Shown: in pieces, positions 17,638 through 24,835 of the stretch
How the letters are laid out: each line of letters starts with the position of its first letter
Numbering within the stretch: the stretch's first letter is position 1
Origin: Sulfurimonas marina
GTDB lineage: Bacteria; Campylobacterota; Campylobacteria; Campylobacterales; Sulfurimonadaceae
Assembly (NCBI RefSeq): GCF_014905095.1
Contig: NZ_CP041165.1
Location: 310,001 to 374,000 of the forward strand
Direction of reading: 5' to 3'
DNA length: 64,000 bases
Notes under the pieces: model-generated
Seen by the model: the letters and a program-made list of their open reading frames with translations, nothing else
What the model was told of the DNA's origin: nothing
Database searches by the model: none
Made by a program: the position numbers and the translations under genes

Positions 17638-18105
17638 ATGATAGAAGTTGGCGCAGCTGCACCGGAGTTTTGTTTACCAAATCAAGATGATGTGGAGATC
17701 TGTTTACGTGATCTCAAAGGAAAATGGATAGTTCTTTATTTTTATCCAAAGGATTCAACTCCGGGTTGTACGACTGAAGCGTGTGAGTTTACGGAAGCTA
17801 TGCCGGAATTTGGTAATATGGATGCTATTATTTTAGGTGTGAGTGCAGACTCTACAAAAAGACATCGTAACTTTATAGAAAAACAAAACCTTAGCATTAC
17901 ACTACTAAGTGATGAATCAACTGATATGATGCAAGAGTACGGTGTATGGCAACTAAAGAAAAATTACGGTCGTGAATATATGGGGATAGTTCGTTCAACG
18001 CTTATTATCGATCCTCAAGGTGTAGTTCAAGCTGTTTGGGAAAAAGTTCGTGTAAAAGGTCATGTTGAAGCTGTAAAAGAGAAGCTTGCGGAGTTGCAAG
18101 GCTAA
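17638..18105 (+). CDS. bcp: Thioredoxin-dependent thiol peroxidase (Bcp/PrxQ type)
   Basis: An atypical 2-Cys peroxiredoxin that reduces hydroperoxides in the cytoplasm using thioredoxin. The active-site segment STPGCTTEACEF carries the peroxidatic cysteine and, five residues on, the resolving cysteine expected for the PrxQ/Bcp class. LYFYPKDSTPGC and GVSADS are also typical. AAAGGAG at 17625-17631 lies 6 nt before the chosen ATG; an out-of-frame ATG at 17634 is ignored. Length is 155 residues. A hairpin between this gene and the convergent porin probably ends both transcripts. Confidence 0.94.
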   Translation: MIEVGAAAPEFCLPNQDDVEICLRDLKGKWIVLYFYPKDSTPGCTTEACEFTEAMPEFGNMDAIILGVSADSTKRHRNFIEKQNLSITLLSDESTDMMQEYGVWQLKKNYGREYMGIVRSTLIIDPQGVVQAVWEKVRVKGHVEAVKEKLAELQG

Positions 18106-18169
18106 TTCATTTGGCTTGATGCATGGACTGTTTTTACAGAATAGGAAGCTCAAAATAGAGCCAAAAGTA

Positions 18170-18191
18170 GTTCCACTTGAAAAAGTGGAAC
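18170..18191. terminator. Hairpin between convergent bcp and porin genes
   Basis: GTTCCACTT and AAGTGGAAC form a perfect 9-bp stem with a GAAA loop, 17 bp beyond the porin stop. There is no strong T tract on either side, so it may act as an mRNA-stabilising 3' stem as much as a terminator. Confidence 0.6.
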
Positions 18192-18207
18192 AATACCTAA
18201 TTAAATA

Positions 18208-19875
18208 TTAGAATTTATATCTTAGATAAAAACGAATATCCTGCGCATTTTTAACTATATTTCCGAGCATATCTTGTGCAGTCGTATTTCCTGCATTCGC
18301 AGCTGTTTCTATGTCAGAAATTTTCATTGCTGCACCAGTTGAATCTCCAAAGAATCCATTACTTCCTGTAAAGTCGTAATCTATATACGTATAGCGGATC
18401 TGCATAGATAAAATATCTTCTACAAGGTATTCTGTAAAATAAGCTTCATATGCATTACCGCGTGCAGCCATTTTTGAACCTATATTTGTATCTTCTGCAT
18501 AAGTAATACTTCTCCAGTATTTCGTACCATGGTTAAATTCTAATCCCCATCTTCCATCTTCTGTGATAAGTGAAGGGAATTGTGTACCGATCCAGTATGA
18601 ATAACCTGTTTTTGATTCTCCGGCAGTTGTTTGTTGTCCATCCAGTGTCCATTCCGAATAAAGCATTCTAGCATCTGCTTTTGGATCAGTTTTACTCATA
18701 GCACCACTTACGAAGAAAGTAGTTTCATCTAAAAAGTCACTGATACCATCTCCTATACCGTTAATCATAAAGCTTGCTGTAGCACTATACATCCCCCCTA
18801 CAGTTTCCATACCGTAAAATTGATTTGTAGCAGTGTTTATATCGGCTCCGATTAAATTGTTTGCATAATAAAGCTGAGTATCTAAAGTATACTGACCGTC
18901 ACTGTAAGCTCTAAAAATAAATCCAGCAAGATCAATATCTGCAAGATCACCTTCAGTCGTTGCATATGGAACTGAAGTTTGAATAGTACTTGTGTTCATA
19001 TCCATTGCAAAGAATTTTGGAGCTGCATTTGTACCGCCGCGACCTGCACAGAACTTAACATACATACCGTTAACTCCAGTCAGGTTTTCAAGCTTAAATA
19101 GAGAACTTAAACCATCAAACTCAACATTAATTGAATGTCCTTGAGGCGATGCTGCATGATCATCATCTCTTAGGTTAATAAGGTGTCCGTTTGTTGATGG
19201 ACGACGACCTATACTAAATGTCCATGGGATATCAGTTCCAACAAATGTTGAGTTTTTGTATAGAAAGTATGCATTTTTTACACGGAGAGTATCATCATAA
19301 GCATTCTCATTCGTAATCCAGTCAAATGTTTCAAACGGAGTCATATTAGCTCCTGAACCACTTCTGTGTCCAAATGCTTTATTATATGCTAGTTGCCCAT
19401 GAAAACTGATTTGGTGAGTTGCTGCCCAGTCCATATTTAACCAGAATCTATTTGTCATGAAAGCATCATTTTGATATTTATCTCCATTTGCCATTTCATA
19501 ATCTAGATTTTCTAATGCAAATCTGTAATCAACACCAAATTTTAAATGGTTACCACTTGTAGCTTTATTGATCTCTGTAATGCTTTCATCTAGCTCTTCA
19601 AATGCTTCGATAACATCAAAATCTTCTTCCTCGTCAGAATCCTCTTCGTTATCTGTTTCTTCATCAGAGTCAGCATCTTCACTTTCGTCTTCGTCATCTG
19701 ATTTTTTAGATGTAACTGATATAGACTTTTTTGCTCTTAATTCTTCTAGCTCTTTTTGCATTTTTTGCATTTTAGCTTCCATTGCTTCGAAGCGATCGTA
19801 CATTGTGTCAGCTGATAAATTACTCCCTAGTATCGTAGCTGAAGCGACCAATGATAATAATAAAGGCTTATTCAT
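18208..19875 (-). CDS. Outer-membrane porin, DUF3373-like
   Basis: About 555 residues: a signal peptide (MNKPLLLSLVASATILGSNLSA), a short coiled coil (MYDRFEAMEAKMQKMQKELEEL), a run of about 40 mostly Asp, Glu and Ser residues, and then a beta-barrel-like remainder with alternating aromatic strands ending in FYLRYKF, a typical outer-membrane insertion signal. Conserved pieces such as IGRRPSTNGHLINLRDD match DUF3373 proteins known from Campylobacterota. AAAAGGGAAGAG precedes the ATG at 19875; 20 further in-frame residues upstream are discarded because the signal peptide starts here. The acidic run between coiled coil and barrel is unusual. Confidence 0.82.
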   Translation of the reverse strand: MNKPLLLSLVASATILGSNLSADTMYDRFEAMEAKMQKMQKELEELRAKKSISVTSKKSDDEDESEDADSDEETDNEEDSDEEEDFDVIEAFEELDESITEINKATSGNHLKFGVDYRFALENLDYEMANGDKYQNDAFMTNRFWLNMDWAATHQISFHGQLAYNKAFGHRSGSGANMTPFETFDWITNENAYDDTLRVKNAYFLYKNSTFVGTDIPWTFSIGRRPSTNGHLINLRDDDHAASPQGHSINVEFDGLSSLFKLENLTGVNGMYVKFCAGRGGTNAAPKFFAMDMNTSTIQTSVPYATTEGDLADIDLAGFIFRAYSDGQYTLDTQLYYANNLIGADINTATNQFYGMETVGGMYSATASFMINGIGDGISDFLDETTFFVSGAMSKTDPKADARMLYSEWTLDGQQTTAGESKTGYSYWIGTQFPSLITEDGRWGLEFNHGTKYWRSITYAEDTNIGSKMAARGNAYEAYFTEYLVEDILSMQIRYTYIDYDFTGSNGFFGDSTGAAMKISDIETAANAGNTTAQDMLGNIVKNAQDIRFYLRYKF

Positions 19876-20026
19876 CTCTTCCCTTTTCGTATTACATTTA
19901 TTAATACTTTCTGCATTAATTCCGTTACTATACATTAATCTATATAAATCTTTTTTTAAACTATGTGATAAAAATATAATATCTAAATCCTATGTAAAAG
20001 AAAGCTTAAATTAAACATAGTTTCAG

Positions 20027-20032
20027 TATAAT
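20027..20032 (+). promoter_or_regulatory. rpsB: -10 element of rpsB-tsf
   Basis: A perfect TATAAT about 155 nt before rpsB. No clear -35 is seen, which is usual for this phylum. Initiation near 20039 gives a leader of about 150 nt. Confidence 0.6.
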
Positions 20033-20038
20033 TCGCCG

Positions 20039-20188
20039 ATTTTTCTTCCGCAAGGCTAGAAAATATTAACAGGCTAATGTCAAAAAGTTAGTGCGACCTC
20101 TTCAGATTATAAGAGTCATCGTTCGACATTTTCCAAAGCTAACTAACATTATTTCTGGCTCAAAAATGTAGCCTTTAAAGGACCTTAT
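20039..20188 (+). promoter_or_regulatory. Foldable rpsB leader RNA
   Basis: The leader contains a nested hairpin: AATGTC (20076-20081) with GACATT (20125-20130), enclosing CTCTT (20098-20102) with AAGAG (20111-20115). GTTAG (20087-20091) can pair with CTAAC (20143-20147), and TAATGT (20075-20080) could pair alternatively with ACATTA near 20147-20152. Two mutually exclusive folds before a ribosomal protein gene suggest autoregulation by S2, as known for other rpsB leaders. I do not recognise a named family. Confidence 0.5.
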
Positions 20189-20953
20189 ATGGTAACTATG
20201 AAAGACCTATTAGAATGTGGTGTACACTTCGGTCACCAAACTCGTCGTTGGAATCCAAAAATGAAAAAATTCATTTTCGGTGTTCGTAAAAATATCTATA
20301 TCCTAGATTTACAAAAAACTTTACGTTACTTCCGTAACACTTACCAAATCGTATTAGATGCTGCTGCAGAAGGTAAAACAGTACTTTTCGTTGGTACAAA
20401 GAAACAAGCTCGTAACTCTGTAAGAGAAGCTGCTCTTTCTTGTGGTATGCCATACGTAGATAACAGATGGTTAGGTGGTATGCTTACTAACTTCCCAACT
20501 ATTCAAAAATCTATCCGTAAACTTGACGTAATTACTGAGATGCAAGAAAACGGTCAAATTGATCTTTTAACTAAAAAAGAAGCATTAATGCTTTCTAGAA
20601 CTAAAGATAAACTTGAAATGTACTTCGGTGGTATTCGTGATATGAAAAAACTACCAGATATGCTTTTCATTATCGATGCTGCTAAAGAGCACACTGCAGT
20701 TTTAGAAGCAAGACGTCTTGGTATTCCAGTTGTAGCTCCACTAGATACAAACTGTGATCCAGATCTTATCACTTACCCAATCCCAGGTAATGATGATGCT
20801 ATCCGTTCTATTCAACTTTTCTGTCGTGAGATGGCTGCAGCTATCAACGAAGGTAAAGCTTTAGCAGAAGGTGGTGCAGATAACTCTAACGAGGAAGCAT
20901 CTGAAGAAGCTGCAACTGAAGAAGCAGCAGTAGAAACTACAGAGGAAGCATAA
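20189..20953 (+). CDS. rpsB: 30S ribosomal protein S2
   Basis: S2 is a late-assembling protein at the back of the small subunit, needed for S1 binding. The N terminus ([24 protein letters not shown]) and the segments [30 protein letters not shown] and [15 protein letters not shown] are canonical. The last 25 or so residues are an extra acidic Ala/Glu tail not found in the E. coli protein. AAAGGA lies a few bases upstream. tsf follows after 2 nt, the usual pairing. Confidence 0.97.
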   Translation: MVTMKDLLECGVHFGHQTRRWNPKMKKFIFGVRKNIYILDLQKTLRYFRNTYQIVLDAAAEGKTVLFVGTKKQARNSVREAALSCGMPYVDNRWLGGMLTNFPTIQKSIRKLDVITEMQENGQIDLLTKKEALMLSRTKDKLEMYFGGIRDMKKLPDMLFIIDAAKEHTAVLEARRLGIPVVAPLDTNCDPDLITYPIPGNDDAIRSIQLFCREMAAAINEGKALAEGGADNSNEEASEEAATEEAAVETTEEA

Positions 20954-20955
20954 TT

Positions 20956-22011
20956 ATGGCAGCAATTACAGCAGCAATGGTTAAGGAGCTCAGAACTGCA
21001 ACTGACGCTCCAATGATGGATTGTAAAAAAGTTTTAGTTGAAGCTGACGGAGATATCGAAAAAGCAAAAGAGCTTTTAAAAGAAAGAGGTATCGCTAAAG
21101 CTGCTAAGAAAGCTGATAGAGTTGCAGCAGAAGGTCTTGTAGGTCTTAAAATTGCTGATGACTGTTCTAAAGCTACAGTTGTTGAAATTAACTCTGAAAC
21201 TGACTTCGTTGCTCAAAATGAAGGTTTCAAAGATTTAGTTCTTAAAACAACTGAAGAAGTTTTCAACACTAATCCAACTGATGTTGAAGGTGTAATGGGT
21301 ACTGAATTCGGTACTTACTTCACTGAAAGCGTTGCAAAAATCGGTGAAAAAATTGAACTTCGCCGTTTCGGTAGTTTAGAAGCTGAAGATGATACTGTTG
21401 CAATGAATGCTTATGTTCACTCTAACAACAGAATCGCTGTAATCGTAAAAGCTAAATGTGACTCTGCAAAAACTGCTGAAGGTATGAAAGATGTACTTAA
21501 GCAAGTTGCAATGCACGCATCTGCTATGAAACCACAAGTTTTAAGCTACAAAGATTTCTCTACTGAATTCGTTGAGTCTGAAACTAAAGGTCGTATCGAA
21601 GCTATTAAAAAAGAGAACGAAGAGTTAGCACGTTTAGGTAAAACACTTAAAAATGTTCCATCATTCGTATCTATGGTTCAATTAACTGACGAGATCATGA
21701 AAAAAGCTGAAGAAGATATCAAAGCTGATCTTGCGGCTCAAGGGAAACCTGAAAAAATCTGGGACAAAATCATCCCTGGTTCGTTAGCTCGTTTTGTTGA
21801 TGACAACACTACTTTAGATAAAGAGCAAGCTTTACTTGACCAAACTTACGTACTTGACGATAAGAAAACAGTAGCAGAGGCTGTTGAGGCTGCTGCTAAA
21901 GCTCTTGGCGGAACTGCTGAGATCGTTGACTTTATCCGTCTTGAAGTGGGTGAAGGTATCGAGAAAGCTGAAGATGACTTCGCAGCTGAAGTAGCTGCAC
22001 AAATGGCTTAA
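20956..22011 (+). CDS. tsf: Translation elongation factor Ts
   Basis: EF-Ts is the nucleotide exchange factor for EF-Tu. The N-terminal UBA-like part reads [26 protein letters not shown], followed by the TDFV core ([15 protein letters not shown]) and the C-terminal dimerisation module. At 351 residues it is longer than the E. coli protein, as is usual in Campylobacterota, because of an insertion in the C-terminal half. It is co-transcribed with rpsB and followed by a hairpin. Confidence 0.97.
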   Translation: MAAITAAMVKELRTATDAPMMDCKKVLVEADGDIEKAKELLKERGIAKAAKKADRVAAEGLVGLKIADDCSKATVVEINSETDFVAQNEGFKDLVLKTTEEVFNTNPTDVEGVMGTEFGTYFTESVAKIGEKIELRRFGSLEAEDDTVAMNAYVHSNNRIAVIVKAKCDSAKTAEGMKDVLKQVAMHASAMKPQVLSYKDFSTEFVESETKGRIEAIKKENEELARLGKTLKNVPSFVSMVQLTDEIMKKAEEDIKADLAAQGKPEKIWDKIIPGSLARFVDDNTTLDKEQALLDQTYVLDDKKTVAEAVEAAAKALGGTAEIVDFIRLEVGEGIEKAEDDFAAEVAAQMA

Positions 22012-22022
22012 TGCCTTTTTGA

Positions 22023-22045
22023 GCTAAGGGTGTTTATCCCTTAGC
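22023..22045 (+). terminator. Hairpin after tsf
   Basis: GCTAAGGG and CCCTTAGC form a perfect 8-bp stem with a 7-nt loop, 12 nt after the tsf stop. The following CATCCCCTTTAC is only weakly T-rich. Confidence 0.6.
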
Positions 22046-22097
22046 CATCCCCTTTACTACACATTAATTTTCCTTATATAAATTCCTTTTAACATGC

Positions 22098-22103
22098 TAT
22101 AAT
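22098..22103 (+). promoter_or_regulatory. -10 element predicting a leaderless NDH-2 mRNA
   Basis: TATAATCTTTTTATG: the hexamer is exactly 6 nt before the start codon and no Shine-Dalgarno is present. Confidence 0.65.
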
Positions 22104-22109
22104 CTTTTT

Positions 22110-23327
22110 ATGCAAAAAGATCAAAAAAATAAAATCGTGATCATTGGCGGTGGATATGCCGGACTCAATGCACTAAAAAAACTCGCTAAAGATCAAAACA
22201 ACGAGATTGTACTTATTGATAAAAAAGCGTATCACTTTATGCAGACAGATGTATATGACCTGATAGCGAACGAACACGATTTTGCCCAAGTGAGTGTTGA
22301 TCTTTTTACTTACTGTACAGGGTTTGATCACAACGTTACTTTTTTAAAAGAAGAGATAAAGAGCGTTGACTTTAAAAACAAAAAAGTTATCTCTGAACGA
22401 AAAAGAATAACCTATGACTATCTCATAATAGCAGTAGGTGCTAGAACAAAGTTTTTCTCAAATATTGAAGGTTTAAGAGAGTATGCCTACGGTGTAAAGG
22501 CACTTCATAGGGCTATGTATTTTAAACAAAAGTTTGAGATGAGTCTTTTTCAAAAGATCGATCAAGAAGGAACATACTGTAAACCTTTAAATATCGTGAT
22601 CGCAGGTGGGGGGTTAAGCGGTGTTGAGATCTCTGCACAGATGGCATCTTTTGCAAAAGAGTTTTATAAAAACAATAATTTTTTATGTAGAAAACTCAAT
22701 ATTGTACTGGTAAATTCTTCAGAGTTTGTTTTAAAGAACTTGGATGATAAGCTTGTGAAATATTCAGAAAAGCATCTAAAAAAGCTCGATGTGACAATTA
22801 AGAGAAATGCAAAAGTTCAGAGTTTAACGCCAACTAGGGTAACCCTTAGTAACGGAGAAGAGCTTGAGATGGATTTTATGATCTTTGCAGGGGGAATAGA
22901 GCCAAACGGATTAGTATTTAACTTAGAGTTATCGAAAAATCAACAGGGTTATTTAGAAACCAATGAGTATCTTCAAAGTGTTAATCATGAAGATGTTTTT
23001 GTTGTCGGGGACTGTACGACAATTTATGATAAAAATAAAAAACGTTTACCCCCTACTGCTGATATTGCAGAACAGATGGGTAGATGTGCTGCTAATAATA
23101 TTACAAGACTTATATACAAACAAAAATTGAAAAAACACATGGTACGCCAAAGAGGGATACTCATTGCTTTAGGAAGACGATATGCATGTGGAAAAGTTTT
23201 TGGTTTATATCTAAACGGTTTTAGTGCATACCTTATGAAAAAAGCTATTGAAAAACTTTATCTATTTAAACTGAATAAGCAATCGAAAAAGGGTTGTAAA
23301 AAGATATTTTGTACCCTACAAGATTAA
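22110..23327 (+). CDS. Type II NADH dehydrogenase-like FAD oxidoreductase
   Basis: A 405-residue two-dinucleotide-fold flavoprotein: the FAD loop IIGGGYAGLNAL near residue 11, YLIIAVGARTKFF, a second Rossmann loop IVIAGGGLSGVEISAQ near residue 165, and VFVVGDCT near the C terminus. The tail (SAYLMKKAIEKLYLFKLNK) is an amphipathic, basic helix suited to membrane association, as in NDH-2. Such enzymes pass electrons from NADH to quinone without pumping protons. Sulfide:quinone reductase relatives are possible, but the conserved redox cysteines of that family are not evident. Its position between tsf and the ABC gene is an insertion relative to the C. jejuni order as I remember it. Confidence 0.8.
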   Translation: MQKDQKNKIVIIGGGYAGLNALKKLAKDQNNEIVLIDKKAYHFMQTDVYDLIANEHDFAQVSVDLFTYCTGFDHNVTFLKEEIKSVDFKNKKVISERKRITYDYLIIAVGARTKFFSNIEGLREYAYGVKALHRAMYFKQKFEMSLFQKIDQEGTYCKPLNIVIAGGGLSGVEISAQMASFAKEFYKNNNFLCRKLNIVLVNSSEFVLKNLDDKLVKYSEKHLKKLDVTIKRNAKVQSLTPTRVTLSNGEELEMDFMIFAGGIEPNGLVFNLELSKNQQGYLETNEYLQSVNHEDVFVVGDCTTIYDKNKKRLPPTADIAEQMGRCAANNITRLIYKQKLKKHMVRQRGILIALGRRYACGKVFGLYLNGFSAYLMKKAIEKLYLFKLNKQSKKGCKKIFCTLQD

Positions 23328-23343
23328 TTTAGTAACTTTTCAC

Positions 23344-23349
23344 TATAAT
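23344..23349 (+). promoter_or_regulatory. -10 element predicting a leaderless ABC ATPase mRNA
   Basis: TATAATCTTTTTATG, identical over 15 bases to the signal before the upstream NDH-2 gene; 6 nt separate hexamer and start codon. Confidence 0.65.
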
Positions 23350-23355
23350 CTTTTT

Positions 23356-24000
23356 ATGGAAATTTTAGAAGCAAACAACCTTTCACACTCATTTGATTAC
23401 AAGTTATTTGATGATGTTTCATTCTCTTTAAATAAAAAAGAACGCATAGCTATTATCGGAATGAGCGGAAGCGGAAAGTCGACACTTTTACATATCATCT
23501 CATCACTCTTAAAACCTCAAAGCGGCAGTGTAAAACTTTTTGGAGAAGATATCTATAATCTCAATAAAAGTAAACTCGCAGAGATTAAAAGAGATAAAAT
23601 CGGGCTTGTATTTCAGTCCCATTATCTTTTTCGCGGTTTTTCTGCATATGAAAATTTAGAGGTAGCCGAGATACTATCGCAGCAGCCGATTGATGAAGAG
23701 TTGTTAAAAAGACTCGATATTGAGCATTGTATAAAACAGAAGGTTACGGAACTCTCAGGCGGTCAGCAACAACGTGTATCTATCGCAAGGGTTTTGACAA
23801 AAAAACCGGAAATAATTTTTGCAGATGAACCGACAGGAAATCTGGACAGTAAAACCGCTCATGAAGTTATGGAGCTGTTTTTTGAATATTGTGACAAAAA
23901 TGATGCAGGTATGGTTCTAGTTACACACGATACAGGTCTTGCACAGCTGTGCGACAAAGTGTACAGACTCGAAGATAAAGAGTTAAAAAGAGAAAAATAG
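23356..24000 (+). CDS. ABC transporter ATP-binding protein, LolD/MacB-like
   Basis: A 214-residue ATPase with Walker A GMSGSGKST near residue 36, Q-loop VFQSHYLF, signature LSGGQQQRVSIAR, Walker B IIFADEPTGNLDS and the H-loop VLVTHD. ADEPTGNLD and the compact length are typical of the LolD/FtsE/MacB class that drives lipoprotein release or related envelope machines. No permease lies beside it; fliR follows after 1 nt. The same neighbour relation exists, from memory, in C. jejuni (Cj1180c-Cj1179c). The partner permease is presumably encoded elsewhere. Confidence 0.85.
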   Translation: MEILEANNLSHSFDYKLFDDVSFSLNKKERIAIIGMSGSGKSTLLHIISSLLKPQSGSVKLFGEDIYNLNKSKLAEIKRDKIGLVFQSHYLFRGFSAYENLEVAEILSQQPIDEELLKRLDIEHCIKQKVTELSGGQQQRVSIARVLTKKPEIIFADEPTGNLDSKTAHEVMELFFEYCDKNDAGMVLVTHDTGLAQLCDKVYRLEDKELKREK

Positions 24001-24001
24001 T

Positions 24002-24766
24002 ATGCAATGGGCAGCAATATTTAACGATTATAATGTAGTTGGATTTTTATTACTGTTTTTCCGTTTTGCTGCCCTATTTTTAACAGTACCTATATTTTCT
24101 CATCAAAATATCCCTATTACTATTAAGGCTGCTATCGCTTTTTTCTTTACGATAGTATTCTACTCCTCTATGCCACCGTTGCAAATCTCGATCGATATCC
24201 CGACTATAGTGTTGGCAATACTGAGTGAATTTATCTTCGGGCTTGCCATTGGAGTTGTTTTACTGCTTGCATATCATGTTATAACGTTTGCAGGTGGTCA
24301 GATATCTTATATGATGGGTTTCTCACTAGCAAGTGCTATTGACCCACAAACAGGTGTTTCGATGCCTATTATCTCGCAGTTTTTGTCACTGATCGCTTTA
24401 ATGGTACTTTTTAGTTTAAATCTTCATCATTGGGTACTTCTGTTTGTTGATGCGTCACTCAAAAGTGTTCCTTTAGGGGGCTTTTTAATGAGTGAAGATT
24501 TTTTTAACTATACACTCCATGCTACTTCAAATATGTTTTTAGTAGGCTTTATGATAGCCTTCCCGATTATTGCTTTATCTTGGCTGGCAGATGTGATCTT
24601 CGGAATGCTTATGAAGACGATGCCACAGTTCAACTTACTTGTTATCGGTTTCCCGATAAAGATCATGGTTGCATTTGTTGTTCTTATAGCAACAATCACA
24701 GCAACAATGTTGATCGTAAAAGGGCAGATGCAAGAGGCTTTTAACACCTTAGAGATGTTTTTTTAG
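24002..24766 (+). CDS. fliR: Flagellar export apparatus protein FliR
   Basis: FliR is a core subunit of the FliP/FliQ/FliR export gate in the flagellar basal body. The 254-residue protein has about six hydrophobic segments and family motifs LLLFFRFAALFLTVPIF, SYMMGFSLASAIDPQTGVSMPIISQF and MPQFNLLVIGFPIKI. It is the only structural flagellar gene in the window and lies next to chePep, so this is a motility-linked cluster. Start ATG at 24002, directly after the ABC gene stop. Confidence 0.93.
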   Translation: MQWAAIFNDYNVVGFLLLFFRFAALFLTVPIFSHQNIPITIKAAIAFFFTIVFYSSMPPLQISIDIPTIVLAILSEFIFGLAIGVVLLLAYHVITFAGGQISYMMGFSLASAIDPQTGVSMPIISQFLSLIALMVLFSLNLHHWVLLFVDASLKSVPLGGFLMSEDFFNYTLHATSNMFLVGFMIAFPIIALSWLADVIFGMLMKTMPQFNLLVIGFPIKIMVAFVVLIATITATMLIVKGQMQEAFNTLEMFF

Positions 24767-24802
24767 TTTTTTTTGATACAATACAGTGATTATTGATTTT
24801 GA

Positions 24803-24808
24803 TATAAT
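24803..24808 (+). promoter_or_regulatory. -10 element of chePep
   Basis: TATAAT in a T-rich context, 27 nt before the GTG start, giving a leader of about 20 nt that includes the AAGGA Shine-Dalgarno. Confidence 0.55.
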
Positions 24809-24835
24809 CAGAGAATATTGTCGAAGGAAAAACAA

